Part shown: positions 20,362 to 32,983 of the stretch, piece after piece
Layout of the letters: every line of letters starts with the position of its first letter
How positions within the stretch are numbered: the first letter of the stretch is position 1
DNA from: Neoechinorhynchus agilis
Lineage: Eukaryota > Acanthocephala
Direction of reading: 5' to 3'
DNA length: 64,000 nucleotides
Assembly: GCA_051530055.1 (NCBI GenBank)
Contig: CM121341.1
Span: 15,996,001 to 16,060,000 of the forward strand
Made by a program: the position numbers and the translations under genes
The notes under the pieces: model-generated
The model's input: only the letters and a program-made list of their open reading frames with translations
Told to the model about the DNA's origin: nothing
Database searches by the model: none

Positions 20362-23300
20362 TTATTCCTTATCCTCCTTTTCTTTTTCGTCTTTTAGATC
20401 TTTGTGCTGTACCAACGGTGTAGGTGCTGGTGTAGCGCCTCGACTGATCAAACCCGTCATGCCGACTATACGTTGATCGGTGATCCTTGCGAAAAAGTCA
20501 TCTAATGTATTGTAGCTCAGATTATTTTGTAGAACCCTTAGGTTTAAAGTTAATGGCTTTCCGTTCACTTGAGCGCTTGTACTTTTTGACGTCGGTTCAG
20601 TAGGAAAGAGATTGTATCTACCACTTGAAGTTTTTGAGTTCGGAGGCATACTATGTCGGTGTGAAGCGAAGATTCGACTTTTATAGTCAGACATTGAATT
20701 AAATGTTGAATACACATTCGATGAGTGCTGTAATGGGATTGTGAGTAGAGTTTGAGATTTTAAATGAGCAGAGCTAGCCTCTGTTTTTGGCGTTTGCTGG
20801 ACTTCGTCGCTCGATTCTACTTTTTCTTGTTGGCTTCGCTTGGAAAGATCAGTTTGCGAACTAGTCCTTCGAGCAACTTCTTCGCCCTCCTGTTTCTCAA
20901 TCGGTGTAAATAAAGCGCTATAGCTTAGTTCATCTCGTACGGCGATGGCCCCTGCTGATAAAAGGTTGCCTATGCCACCCCTGACGCTTGATCGCGACTG
21001 TTGTCCATTTCCACTGGACTTTAGGCGTATCTCTGGCTGTTCAGTTGGGCTCCCCTGAGAGACTATTTGAACAACATCACTGACTCCTGGACTAAAGTGT
21101 ATTTCTATTTCAGCGGTGACACTTAAAAACAAAGAACCCGTGTTTTGCGGAAACCTAAAAAGGATCAACGCTGAGTACGTGAAAGCGATCGTCCGGTGTT
21201 GTCGGTTCAGGATCTTCGAACAACATAATTACGATTTGCGTAAGAAATCCTAGCTCAGGAGAGTTTCCTACTTGATCGATAACTTGTTGAACTCGTTCGT
21301 CACTATCCTTAAAAATTATAGTTACTGATGATTAGTCGCTTTAAATTTTAAAAGTAGAATGCAAAGGTTGTTAACTTCGCCGAAAATAATTGCAATTCGT
21401 TTAAGGCAAATTTATCTGTCAATGGATTTTAAGAATGTATCACGGCAAACAACTCTAGATTCAGCAGAAAAATTAGAAAACAAGAATAGCACACAACATA
21501 CCTTAAATAGGTCACCATGTACCAAAATGTTGACCAATGAATATACGTGACTTTCACTAGTGAAATACAAACGAGTTCTCACATGCCTGCTTGGTGTCTG
21601 AATTCCTCGAGTTGACCTTAAAAGTGGATTTAAACAATAAGCAAAACTAAAGTTGAGTGCGATTTTGTAAGAGAATTAGAAAAGCATTCACATGGCATGC
21701 AGGTAAATGCATACCTCTCCTCCATTGTGAGTTTTCTGAAAATATCGCATAGAAAATGTTCCACGCAGAAACTTTCTACTCACCTTAAATCAAGTCTATT
21801 TGTAACCTCATCCTGCGAAGAGTCTTCCTTTTTGTCATCAGAACCTGAAATGTATACCTCATCGCGTTCATACTCTTCTTCGCTTTCAACAACTCGTCTT
21901 AGATCCATTCTAATTTTGTTGAGCAACGGCGATATGATCCCTCGTGCAATCGCTAACTTATCTTCTCGTGTTAGACCATATTCCTAGATTAGAAATCATT
22001 ACATTGTGTTATTAGTAAAGGAGACACTGTACCTGAGGAACGATGATTCCTGAAAGAAGTCGGCTAAGTTTCAATAAGGTATCCGCTTTCGGAAACTGAA
22101 TAATTTTCTGGTTGTGAGCACAGTCATATCGAATATTGTCATAAATAACTGCCACTTTACTAAAATCAAAGCGGTCCTTGTTTTTATCGTAGAAATCCTT
22201 TTCCAGCTTAGCCCAGCGTCTCAGTACCAACTCCCATGACTCCCCGTGATACAAGCTTTGACCTTTAGAAATCAACATGGATGGTAATTGCCAGCTGAAA
22301 AAGAAAATGCATGGTTTTTGAGACTTTACGTGACCAACAAATTCTCAAAAACAATTAAAGCCGTTAAGAAAAACTTACGATAGACGGTAGAGTCCGTAAT
22401 TTTGTGACGAATAAGATTAATCATTTCCTGCACACATTGATGAATCTCCTTGCATACTTTAAGCGGATTTTCTAGAGATTTGAGTCGTTCCATGAGTCCT
22501 TGTTGTTTTGTAGGAACAATCATTTGGATATCTTCGTCAGTAAGAACTCGATCTACTGATAATAGTTTCGTCAATTTTTGTTTAATCGATTCAGATATCC
22601 TCTGTGAATTGACATCGTCATCGAGTAGACCGTTTGTATTGGCACTTTTGACCATTTGGACTAGAATTGGAGCAATCGATCCTTCAAGGGCCAGCAAGCC
22701 CTTTGCAAAGGCAGCAGCTGTCATCTGAACTCTACCTTCATCCGAAGCGTAAATTTTCAAATCGTGTCGATATGTTGAATGAAGTCTGAGGAGACCAAAA
22801 TCACTTGAATTAGGGGGAACAGATCCCATTGCTTTTCCTGGTTCTGTGATGTTGACTTCACTTGGAGTTTCATCATTCGGTTCAAATGTGATTCGCTCGC
22901 CGATATCCGTCTGCCCGGCTCGCTTACCTGCAGCACCACTAGGGTACATTCTTCTAAAGGCTTTTCCGAGATCGGTAGCGAGTTCTCTGCCCCCTTGGGT
23001 AATTTCACCACCCCATTTAAGCACCAGCAATAGTCCCGTTTTAAGTTCTGATGTATCCGGACTCGATTCTACCGATTCAGTGGAAATATCATTTTTCAAA
23101 GCAACTCGCTTTATCTGTACTTTTCGTGTTATCCCGCAAAAATGACCATACATCTCAAGCACTGATTTCAATTGTACAAGTTTAGCTTCCTTTTCTTGGG
23201 GCGGGTTTGGATTGCCGTCTCGCAGATGCTGTAAAAGAGTTCGGGCAATGTCAAGAAGTTCCTATTGTTAAATATAGCGTCAAGGCAGATAGAAAAACGT

Positions 23301-25182
23301 AGAAAACGCTAACCTGTAATACACTTGGTTCTTTAATCTTCACTTCACTTCCAATCTTATCTGTGCCGCCTAATTTCGTGTACATGTCCACTAGCCTAAG
23401 AGCGATTAGGACTGCATTAGGGTTTTCAAAACCGATAATATGTTGTTCTCTGGTAATTCAGCTTGTTCGAATCGGTAATTGGATAAAGGAGGGAAATGAC
23501 TAATTTCCCTAATTTTAAAATGAGGTAGATATACCACCAGATTCTCAGCAATTCAAATAAACAAACTCACAAAGGATGTGATATCTCCATTTTCATTTTT
23601 TGTTTAGGCGTCCTATCACTATGCCTCACAACCGAAATAACACATCTTAACTCCATCCTAAATGAAGAATTTATCGATAAAATGTCTAATAGTGAGTGAG
23701 TACATACACTGTGCCGAGCGTAGTAGCGACCATCGCATGATCATCCAATTGACTTCCAATGCTCAAAAGAATTTGAGGTCGTGGTACAAACGGTCTGAGC
23801 ATCATATTCCTAATATAAGACATGTTATGCATTATTCTCATGTTCATGATTAAACGATTTAATAAGGACAAGCACTGCGAGGTTACATCTAGATAAATTT
23901 ATGGGTATTCCTCGAATCGAATACTATTTAAAGCTCGTTTCGCGTCCATAAATAGAATAGCCCGTTCCAAGTCGGTATAAAAATTCAAAAAATCATTCAC
24001 TTACCCTAGAATCACGGCACAATCATCGTAGTATTTTGTTGAATTTTTCACAAAACTGAAACCGTTTACATCACAGACATAAGACTTTCCGCGCGTTCTT
24101 AATAAATCAAAACCACAGACGGTTTGCTACAATGGAAGTGTTCTATCGTAAAATCAAGAGAAATGTCTTGTTTAAAAATAACCTTGAATGTCAGTGAGAT
24201 CAATCGGGCTATATTCTTTTCGTACGACCTGAGGATAATAGGATGTCGGACCTCTTTTCCATATGGATCACGTTCGACTCGCCCATCAAGAGCGGGAGAT
24301 TTCCGAGCTTCGGCATGTGCGTAATCCGGACCAACGGTGTAAACCTTCGAAAAGGATTAAATGTCTAAAATTCATGGATCAATGTATTAGTACCTTCACA
24401 TCAATCCCATCGGTCGGCATGAATTCTTCATAAATATACGAACCGTCTGTTCTCATTGTGCTAATTTCGCTAAAGCAGCTACTTCGACATCCAATCTGCA
24501 AAAATAGCGAGCACTCAAGAATAATCTTCTAATACCGCATTACCTTTCGAAATAGCCGCTGGCATCCACCTCCAATCGAACTTTGAAAATAAACGTAAAT
24601 ATTGTGATCTTCGGAGCTAATGGGTTTCTCCACAAATGGCTTTGACAAGATCTTTCCATCAATCTCAATATTGTCATCGGTCATAACCACCGGTTTTTCG
24701 CGATGGCTCACAATGTATCTTGGATGAGGAATGTTGCTCTTTTCGAGCATTTCGAATATGGTTTTCCGACTCAGCATATTAAATTGAATATCCACATCGT
24801 TTATAACTAATGGTTTATTCATCCTTATATAGTCTCGAGCTTTCTCCAGTGGAAATCCTGACGAGTAGAACGAAATGAAGCACGTGCATTTAGGCCACAT
24901 TTCGACTGGCAACCAAAGAATAAGAGGTTCTGGAAAAACCAGAAGCTCAAGATTTTGGAAGTTGGTTAATCTAATCAGAATCTCTTCCATGGGTTTCGAA
25001 ATCACCTTCTTTTCCATTGCACAAATACCCACGACCACTTTAGATGATCCAAATACCGGTTCTTTCCAAGGGTGAAGGCCATATGAGGAGCAATTTGTAA
25101 TGTTTGTTTGACATGCTTGGTAGCAATAGTCTTTGGAATGTTCAGAATTCGATATCTCTAACTTTTTACTCGTTTCAATCAT
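20362..25182 (-). CDS. PPIP5K: PPIP5K / Vip1: inositol hexakisphosphate and PP-IP5 kinase
   Basis: This multi-exon gene with many short introns makes inositol pyrophosphates. Exon 1 (25182-24544) opens the ATP-grasp kinase ([53 protein letters not shown]). Following exons carry [32 protein letters not shown], then [15 protein letters not shown] and KYYDDCA. The histidine-acid-phosphatase-like domain starts with [20 protein letters not shown] at about 23.6 kb; the third position of the usual RHGDRTP is Ser. It continues with [29 protein letters not shown] and [11 protein letters not shown] to a Ser/Thr-rich tail ending at 20362. Kinase motifs look intact. WTAP lies divergently upstream. Confidence 0.95.
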
Positions 25183-26221
25183 TAGGACAATAATCTTAAA
25201 ACTAGATTAGACATCGGTAATTGTAAAGACAAGAAAGTCAGACAAGGCCTAAAAGACGAATGAATGAGCAATTGCAACACGGCGTTCCGAGGAAGTAAGA
25301 AAGGGGGTTTTACAAAGAATTTCGTGAGGTTTATCAACGCTAATGAATGAACCAATATCAAATACAAAATATGCTATACGAGTACTCAAGACAATAAGCG
25401 AATCCCTATGGGATTTTCAGCGCAAAATTGGCACAACACCCAATAGCTTTTTGCCGCAAACTGGCTGCACCTTGGGCCGTCCTTCAAGCATTCTTAAATC
25501 TTCCGTTTATCATTCGATCAACAGATATTAGAGTATTATCCCAGTGGTTCAAATAAGCAGTTGATATCGCCCTAAAGTGCATCAAAAATACGCATTAATT
25601 TATAACACTCAATTTTTCAAATGTTAAAACACAAGATTGAGATATCTTGGCTCTCATGAAAGCATCTTGGAAACTATCCGTCTCCTAGACTACAAGACAA
25701 GCGACATGGTGGCCACAATGAAATCGAATGCTCAACTTAACTGAAAAACCAAAGAAATGAGTAAGTGCAGAAATGCCTTTTAAAAACGCCCACACAAAAA
25801 TACTGGGTGGAAAACATTCGTTAAATTCTATGCAGTTTGTATGAATAGAGCGCTTAAATTTACGCTTAACCAACCCAAAAGGGAACGTAACCTAAGGCTA
25901 GAAGCAACCATTGTGATTGGTTATAGGAACTTTTGACACAGACTTAGATAGCAAGACACAGAAAACGTTCAAGACAATTTATCACAAATTAGATATAGGA
26001 CAAGAACGTGATTTCGAAATAATGAGAGCGTTTAAAAGGCCTCACTTATTTTTTCACATATTGGGAAATAGCTAGAATTTACAGTAGAAAACATTTTCTT
26101 TTGAATTAGGGCGAGCAATTCTTGTTCAGCTCATGGGATTGCCAAAAAGTGTTGTTTCAACCACCATCAATAAAATTTTGAGACTTTTTACGCACTCCCC
26201 CAAACCGCTACCAAGTCAACG
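25183..26221. other. Intergenic DNA between PPIP5K and WTAP
   Basis: Divergent intergenic region expected to hold the PPIP5K promoter. No TATA box or known element stands out. Confidence 0.4.
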
Positions 26222-26354
26222 AGTAACATTGAAGATCGATTAGAATCACATGAACCATTACTACTTCAAAATGAACGCTTTGTGCGACTTCTTGCACCCA
26301 TCTACGCCCGAAAACATCCGCCTTCACTTATTCCCGAATACACAAATACATGAC
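26222..26354 (+). other. Possible last exon of an unknown small gene
   Basis: An open frame without its own ATG reads NIEDRLESHEPLLLQNERF then RLLAPIYARKHPPSLIPEY and stops at 26354. Its composition is protein-like. If coding, it would be the end of a gene just upstream of WTAP, with the acceptor-like GTGTACAG at 26379 following. I do not recognise it, and it may be noise. Confidence 0.25.
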
Positions 26355-26436
26355 GTCAACTTACATTCTTCCGTGTACAGATATCCTCCTTGGCACAAGT
26401 CGCGCCTACACTGAAGTTCGGACTTTAGACGTCAAA

Positions 26437-27309
26437 ATGACTGAGCACACTGACAATGGTATGGTAAAGCAAGACGATGAGGTCGACCGCGTTGAGGAGT
26501 TTACTCGGGAGCAGCTTCTTCTAAAGGTAAAAGCGCAGCAGTCGTTAATCGAGAGCTTGATCGGTAGGCGAACCAGTGGCATAATAGCGGGGAATGTCAC
26601 AGAAAACGAAAAACGCCTAGCCCGTTGTAGGCACCAACGTGACGTCCTGGCGTACAAAATGGCTCTTAAAAATAAACAAATTGAAGAGCTGACAAGTCAA
26701 CTTGATGAATTGCGCAACCGTAAGACTCTTGTTGATCCTTGTGTCCAAGGCGCGATTGAACGAATGCGTTCAGAGGTCGAAGAGTGCCGGCGATCTCGCC
26801 AAGCTGCTCTCGATGAGGTTGAAGCTAAGAAGTTCGATTCCTCAAGTCAAATAGGTCGATCGTTGATCGAACAATGTACTAAATTGATGGAAGAAAATGA
26901 TCGATTGAACAATGAGATGTCGGAACAAGTTGGGTCGGACACAAGTATTCAAATATACCGAGAGATTGTGGGGACTTTGAAAGCTCAAATTCGAGGTCAG
27001 CAAGCAATGTTAGTTGATCTGGACGACGAACTCGAAATGTTAAGCTCTGCATGTCGCGTTCTAAACAAGGCTAAAGTTGAGCTGGAGTTGAAGAACGAAG
27101 ACGACGGTGTTAAGCGCGAGCAGGCTGAAAGGTCGTCTCCAGCGCGAGGTGGAGACGATGAAGTCTTCGATTATGATGAGATGGTTGATGTTGTTACTCT
27201 TAGCGCGCCCCAGATTGACGATGCACTTTCTCAGGCGTCCCCACCTCCAAAGGAAAGAACAACAGTGGCTCTCAAGAATTTAAATTCAATCTTGTTTTCG
27301 TCGGAGTGA
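26437..27309 (+). CDS. WTAP: WTAP / Fl(2)d, m6A writer-complex coiled-coil subunit
   Basis: This ORF gives 290 aa from ATG 26437; the frame is open upstream to 26350, but family comparison and an acceptor-like TGTACAG at 26379 favour 26437. It is coiled-coil through most of its length and collinear with WTAP: EFTREQLLLKVKAQQSLIE near the start, KTLVDPCVQGAIERM in the middle (compare TMVDPAINLFFLKM in vertebrates), KKFDSSSQIGRSLIEQC then EENDRL, and LDDELEMLSSACRVL. The acidic C-terminal tail is short. In animals WTAP holds the METTL3-METTL14 methyltransferase in nuclear speckles and affects splicing. No intron is seen. Confidence 0.88.
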   Translation: MTEHTDNGMVKQDDEVDRVEEFTREQLLLKVKAQQSLIESLIGRRTSGIIAGNVTENEKRLARCRHQRDVLAYKMALKNKQIEELTSQLDELRNRKTLVDPCVQGAIERMRSEVEECRRSRQAALDEVEAKKFDSSSQIGRSLIEQCTKLMEENDRLNNEMSEQVGSDTSIQIYREIVGTLKAQIRGQQAMLVDLDDELEMLSSACRVLNKAKVELELKNEDDGVKREQAERSSPARGGDDEVFDYDEMVDVVTLSAPQIDDALSQASPPPKERTTVALKNLNSILFSSE

Positions 27310-28304
27310 ACAACCCTCAAGTATTCTTTTTCTCTTTATATAACTTAAGGCGTCAAAGTTTTTCCCGATTTTCAACCTGGTCGATATTGGTCTTATTTGC
27401 TTGGATTTAAAATGTGTCCATTGCGATTCAAAGTGTTCAGTTGATTCTACAATCACTGAGGTCATTTATGTACACCATTTGGCTGATGGATTCTGTCATT
27501 CCCGTTTTCGTTGCAACCTTATATTAAATGCAACGTTCAAAAACGTGAAAACTTTTCTAAAGCAGTGTACATTGGAGATTTAAATGTCTTAGAATGATGT
27601 CAAATTTACAGAGTAAGCGTTTGGTGTTTTGAATGACGTCACATTGACGCCAGTACGTAATTATGAGATCAAGGCGATCCTATTTCCTTAAATGTAGGTG
27701 ATTTTGCTCATATGAATGCAGATACTGTTCAAGGTGCCGCGAACTAATCATCAAACGCTATCGTCAAGTCCAATCGTATTTCAACGGAAATGGAATTTTG
27801 TCCAGTAGTCTGCTGAAACAATGCTCTATATTTGGACTTTAGAACCGTTCAATGGTGTAAAACAGCAATCTCGAGACTCATGTTGGGCGTTGTTTATAGC
27901 GGCATTAATGTAGTTGACGGCGCCTTGAGTTCAGCATAAATTGCTCTGGCCAATGAGCAATGTAAATAATGTGTTATCAGGATTTAGAGCTTAATGCATA
28001 AGCTCGAGTTTTTTAGATACGACAAGGGTGATCGAACAATTCTAGTCAACAAGAGGTGTTCTCTTTCTGTAAGAGATACTTAGATCATCAAGGCCACGTT
28101 GAGTTACGATTATTATGTTCAATGTGCTAAGTGGAGTCTTAGTACCTCAATCTTAAGCTAATCGATGCGATGTTCAAGAGCAGGCGTTGAATTTTGTATA
28201 AATATTGGGCGGCATATCGATGGCATGGTATTGTATTTTGAGAAGTTTAACTGGGAGAAAAATACCAGAGTCAAGGTGGGAGGAGAAACTTTTAACAAAG
28301 ACAT
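27310..28304. other. WTAP 3' region and intergenic DNA
   Basis: No convincing exon. Any 5' exons of the RS-rich gene would have to lie here, and short candidates exist near 28.2-28.3 kb, but none has a consistent phase. Confidence 0.35.
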
Positions 28305-28853
28305 TTGGAATACCGTGCTTTGTTGTTTGAGAACCACTGTTATAGTCACCAATCAAAAGTTCGAGAAGTGGAAGCTGTGGCAAAGAGTGAATCACGTTCA
28401 TCGCGCCAACGCCGTGGGCGATATTCAGCTTCCAGTGATAGCCCAACACGAGCCGTAACTGCGTATGGACGACGTAATTCGTTGAGTGGCAATAAAAGGC
28501 GTCGTTCGCCAGATCCGACGAATACCAAGTCTAATGAGCCACAGTCCAAAGTAAGGCAGCACGAATCAGGTCGTCGATCCAGTTCTCTTGATCAAATTAC
28601 CCGTGCACTACAAAACCAGGCCAGGAGAGCAGATATTGAGGATAGAAGGCGTAGAAGAGAAAACAGTCGACGTCGACAGCGATCACCATTCCACCAAGGC
28701 GGAGGACGTAAACAACCGTCTCCCATTCGACCTCCAAGCCGATCAAGTCGAAGACGATCAGGAAATGAGCGCAGAAGTAGAGGTTATGAACGCAACGCTT
28801 CGCCACCAACTCAAATTTCATCGTCATCGTTCAACTCGCGAAGACGCCGTTAG
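28305..28853 (+). CDS. Arg/Ser-rich protein, probable splicing-related (partial)
   Basis: The frame becomes strongly Arg/Ser-rich from about 28385 (SRSSRQRRGRYS, NKRRRSPD, RRRRRENSRRRQRS, SRSSRRRSGNERRSRG) and ends SFNSRRRR before a stop. AATAAA follows at about 28874. RS-type tails mediate protein-protein contacts in splicing factors. No RRM or other folded domain is visible, so this is likely the C-terminal exon. The first ~15 residues of the open frame are not convincing, and a TTATAG acceptor at 28345 may mark the real exon start. The exact family is not recognised. Confidence 0.6.
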   Translation: MEYRALLFENHCYSHQSKVREVEAVAKSESRSSRQRRGRYSASSDSPTRAVTAYGRRNSLSGNKRRRSPDPTNTKSNEPQSKVRQHESGRRSSSLDQITRALQNQARRADIEDRRRRRENSRRRQRSPFHQGGGRKQPSPIRPPSRSSRRRSGNERRSRGYERNASPPTQISSSSFNSRRRR

Positions 28854-28879
28854 CGCGTTCATTTGGTTTAGCCAATAAA

Positions 28880-29379
28880 CCTGTGATGAGATATCTATTG
28901 CTGTGCGGAAACTATTTAGAGCTTATCGATCAAAGAAACAATAAGACAAACATTTAAGCTAGTTAATTTCTTGCGCTGCGTATTTTGCCCCGCCGGATGC
29001 ACGTTCCAATGAATTCGATACAACGCGAAACCATTAGACCGCTACCATCAATAAGTACATCACGAATCATGTAAAATACTACGGAATATTAAGCTGGATA
29101 CTATAATCATCTGTATTTTTTGTATACACGAAATAGCAACGCGAGCTCGCTTTGCCTGAGGAATATAAAAACACCCTTTACTTTATTTTGCACGGAAAAT
29201 ACCATTGTTGTAAGTAAACAATCGCAATTATTTATCGAAACTTTACATATCGAAGGTCCTTCATACATGAAGATCAATGTACAGGATTGACTTAGACGCA
29301 CAATCGTGTTGCTTCATGGGAAAAGACGGACAAAATGTCAAAAGACGAAAACTTTTTCTTGTTATTAAGAAAAACCTAC
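28880..29379. other. Intergenic DNA
   Basis: Nothing recognised. Confidence 0.35.
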
Positions 29380-30595
29380 AAACAAAATGCAATCAGTTGA
29401 ATGCTTGGAAAAAGTATTTTGAGGATTGAAGGTAAAAGAAACATTACACAGAATTAAACCTTAAACGTAAATGTAAAAAGACATCAATGGAAATAGATTT
29501 TAATGACGAAGTGAACTAATTATTTAGAAAAAATAAAAAATGCTAGAAGTGGAATGCAGAGAAAATAGATTTTTAGGATTGAGGGTAAGAAAAAATAAAC
29601 CGAAAATGTGAAAGTTATTGATTACTTTTTTAAATATCTAAGCACTCAAATTTCTGATGCGAACGGTGAACCTACTTTTCCTCGAGGACGCATACAGCAC
29701 TCCCCTTCCAGCTGATTCTCTGATAAAAATAGTTAGTTGCACCTGGAATATATTGTTGCAACCAGCCATTTTCCCCCTTTGGCTAAAAATTCAGCGGTGC
29801 AGAGGTGTTTGGTTCGGCGGAACCAATTGCCTCAATGGCGAGAGGTCGGAAAATGGAGAGCGAAGGATCAAGGCATTTACATTTTTCAGTTTTTTGGTCT
29901 TCACACCACTTCACCGGCCCCTGAAACTGTAGGGGAAATTTTGCTTTCGCAATCATATTCGGGCGTGTAAAATTAATAATCTAAATAAATAAAATCTCAC
30001 GGAGATAAAGATAGTTAATTACTAAGAAAAATATACAAAGCAAATACAGTAAAAGGCATGTCGAAAATTTTACGATTAAGGATAAAAATGAAACAGAATA
30101 AAAATTAAACGAAAATGTAAAAGTGCATTAATGGAAGTGACTAAATTTTCATGCGTTAAGGATTCTTGGCAAAAACAATATGACCCATAATGTAAAATTT
30201 TCAACAAGATAAAGTTCTCTTTATCTTAAAAGCGAAAATAAAACACACGAATGATTTAGCGATCATTCCTGCAAATTCGTATCTTTGATTTGAGAACGCG
30301 TGCACGTAATTACTGCCTTTGCTCCACTTTATCATAAAAGGGAAGGTGCTACACACGAATGATTTGGTGATCATTTCCTGTAATTTCATTTCATTGATTT
30401 GAGAATGTGTGCACGTTATCAATTCAACACATGAATGCGTTAGCGGTACTTTTTTATAAACTCGTATCTTTGATTTGAGAACACGTGCACGTTATCATTG
30501 TCTGTGAACCATTTTAAAATTGAAAATGTAACTCACGGATGTTATCGCGATCCTTCATGTTAATTCGTATCATAAGTGCGTAGCGGCATTATCAG
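29380..30595 (+). repeat. Degenerate satellite-like repeats, two unit types
   Basis: Type 1 units occur at about 29400-29500, 29545-29620 and 30050-30150. They share TTT-A-GGATTGAGGGTAA, then AAACGAAAATG and ATCAATGGAA-like blocks. Type 2 units occur at about 30238, 30345, 30421 and 30527. They share CACACGAATGATTTAGCGATCATT, then TCGTATCTTTGATTTGAGAA and CGTGCACGTTATC. Spacing is about 75-110 bp. Divergence between units is high, suggesting an old array. No coding capacity. Confidence 0.7.
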
Positions 30596-30759
30596 GAATT
30601 GTGGGGTAGAATCGGGTAGCGGACGTTCGATGAATGGTGAATTTTTAACATTTCAGTCAGTGCATCCAAGTTGCACTTTCGACATGTGTAAAGTGAAGCT
30701 GCGCCCGTGGGAACCCTTCTCGGGATTAGTATGTGGATGAGGTGTTGATCTTCTACGGG

Positions 30760-31600
30760 GAGACGCCTGATGTAGAAGAAATGAAACAGGAGCTCAATAC
30801 AAGTGACACAACCGGGCAATTAGGAGTGACAGGTGACAAAGCGGAGAACTATTTACCCTTCCTTAACTTGCGATTTAAGACCGACGATGTGACCACATCT
30901 TAATTGTATCACAAGCCTTGCAAGAAAGCCATATTTATGCATCCTTGGGTGATGAAAGGCTTTGCCGTTGGGAGGCAAAACCGACTGTTCGTTCACAACG
31001 CTTAAGGGAACCGGGAAATCGGGAGGCTTCAACGTGGAGCAGAATGGGTTGACGGACGTTCGAGTAAGAAGGAAAGGAATAGCGATTCCTTGCCGATCCT
31101 CCCATTCAGTAACGAAACATTTTCGAGCGACAGCAGGAGCTGGTTCACATTATGACACCAACATTACAGAGCATTCTAACAAAGACATCGCACCACGAAA
31201 AAGCGCCAAAATACCTGATATCGTACCTTACCAGCAAGTATGCGGGTAGCAATGCAGAAGGCCGGACGTCTCCGGAAAGCAGCAGATTATTTAATCGTTT
31301 TAGACAATGGTACATTTGTGAAGAGGGTTCCGCATCGATCGCACACATTCGGTATTGTTCGATGTTTAGTTCCCTGCTCTCAATCGCAAACGTTTGGCCG
31401 GCATCCTTAGGAAACTGTTCAACCGGTCTCTTGTAAGTTCTCAATTCTACAAAATACGATGATATCGTCATCGGTCAATACTGCATTTCTGTATCGGCTT
31501 CCGGAGATTCACAAACCAAATCTTCGATACTGTCCTATTATCGCCAGCAATATGTGCTTTTATCACCTGTTATCTAAAAATATCAATGCGATTTAAGAAT
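30760..31600 (+). mobile_element. Penelope-like element RT fossil, rearranged fragments
   Basis: The left part (about 30820-31080) carries the end of a PLE reverse transcriptase (LPFLNLRF, KPCKKAIFMHPW). The right part (about 31250-31600) carries an earlier RT region (YRLPEIHKP). The order is therefore not that of an intact element. Broken, with several breaks; old. Confidence 0.65.
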
Positions 31601-31699
31601 TGACACAACAACTTGACCCACAGGGTTTATAAAAGACAATACTCTAATTACGATAAGGCGAAAATCGGACAAACGATGCAATACACTAAGAAGAGAATC

Positions 31700-31990
31700 A
31701 CCTAACATGAGCAGGTCTATCGCCGATTTGAACGCTCATCCGATATATCCAACCACCAGGTCACTATGCAATATTGCATTGGCAGCAGTATCTACAAGAG
31801 AATCGGGCGCTTGGCTCAACGCTATCCCGATCGTTCCCTTTGGCGTCGAGATACTCGGGTCGTTCGCTATCGCCGCGCAGGACCGGATCAAGCAATTGTC
31901 CAAGAGCAAAACATGCTGTGCAACGGGGAACGCTGGATCCGTCCTTTCAACCGTTACATCAAGAAGGCAGCTGAATGATCAAGAGCGGTG
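31700..31990 (+). mobile_element. RLE LINE fragment with large internal deletion
   Basis: The linker region (AVSTRESGAWLNAIPI-like) is joined directly to the C-terminal PFGVE.LGS block, with the zinc-knuckle and endonuclease missing between them. The 3' end (CCGTTACATCAAGAAGGCAG, AGAGCGGTGATGTGAATG) is shared with the 14.7 and 57.7 kb copies. Confidence 0.75.
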
Positions 31991-31994
31991 ATGT

Positions 31995-32065
31995 GAATGT
32001 ACCGGCCAACGATGTATTAAAAATCAATGGGAAAAATACCACACAACGCCGGGAGACAAGCATGC
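31995..32065 (-). repeat. Short dispersed repeat, copy 2
   Basis: Reverse complement of the block at 6290-6360. Here it abuts the 3' end of the R2-like LINE fragment, suggesting it is 3' UTR sequence of one subfamily. Confidence 0.6.
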
Positions 32066-32980
32066 ATGCTTTCCCCAAACCTCTGGAATTTCGATAATTG
32101 TCCACTCGTCAATACCATCTTTTTCGCAGCCCAAGAAGAGTTTTATCTTCAGGTATCGTTTATTTCTTAGTGATTTTAATGTTAGGAAGAGTCACAATGT
32201 CTTACCATTTCACAGGGCGACAAAGAAAAAGGCAAGGACTAAGCGTAACAAGGAACTGTAAACGCGTGGTCTTTAATGAATATGATATGCAGATGGGATT
32301 TATCGAGTTCGCCACTCTCCAACTTCTCAATATTTTTACTGAATCCAGAGCTCTATGACCCATGTCCATGGAAAAGGACGGTGTTGACGACTAGATAATT
32401 AAAGAAAATGCATTGCGTCACAACCTGATGAGGAATATGGCGAAGCTCCAACACTTAAAGACCAAATCTAAGCAATTGCCTAGCGGATGGTTTTTAAGTA
32501 GCGGATTTTCCAAGAATTTAATAGAGTTGTATTGAGAATGCTGACCAGATTCGCACAAAGTGCTTCCACGGCGGATCCAATTGGTCGGATACGCTAAAAA
32601 TGGGCATAGTTCGAATATTTTATTAAAAAATTGTTTTTTAGCAGTCTCGCTCATAGATGATTTTCTGGAAGGAACATTACTGCGGTTAAGATCCTAGACT
32701 TGTTCGGTTTCGAAGCTAAAAGAAATTCATCAATATTAAAGTTCCAAATAAATTATTTTTCATTAAAAAATGGGCATGGGTGGGATGGCATAGGCACTAC
32801 ACGTGTGGCACAGAAATATCTGCTCTATAAGCTTCGAATGGGAAATTTCTCCTGTCCGACTCGCAGCTTTAACTTTCTAACCAATAGAGCGCCCATTCAA
32901 CAATGTCCTCTAATATTCGGCATATAAATCTTTCTGGACTTATCGTTTATATCACCATCCGGTAAATGATTATTCATTAA
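32066..32980. other. Intergenic DNA
   Basis: No gene recognised. A repeated AAAAATGGGCATRG block occurs at about 32597 and 32766. Confidence 0.35.
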
Positions 32981-32983
32981 AAA

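Noticed and set aside
28165-28458. 97-codon frame overlapping the RS-rich ORF
   Set aside because: Composition is unremarkable and the RS frame over the same bases is far more distinctive.
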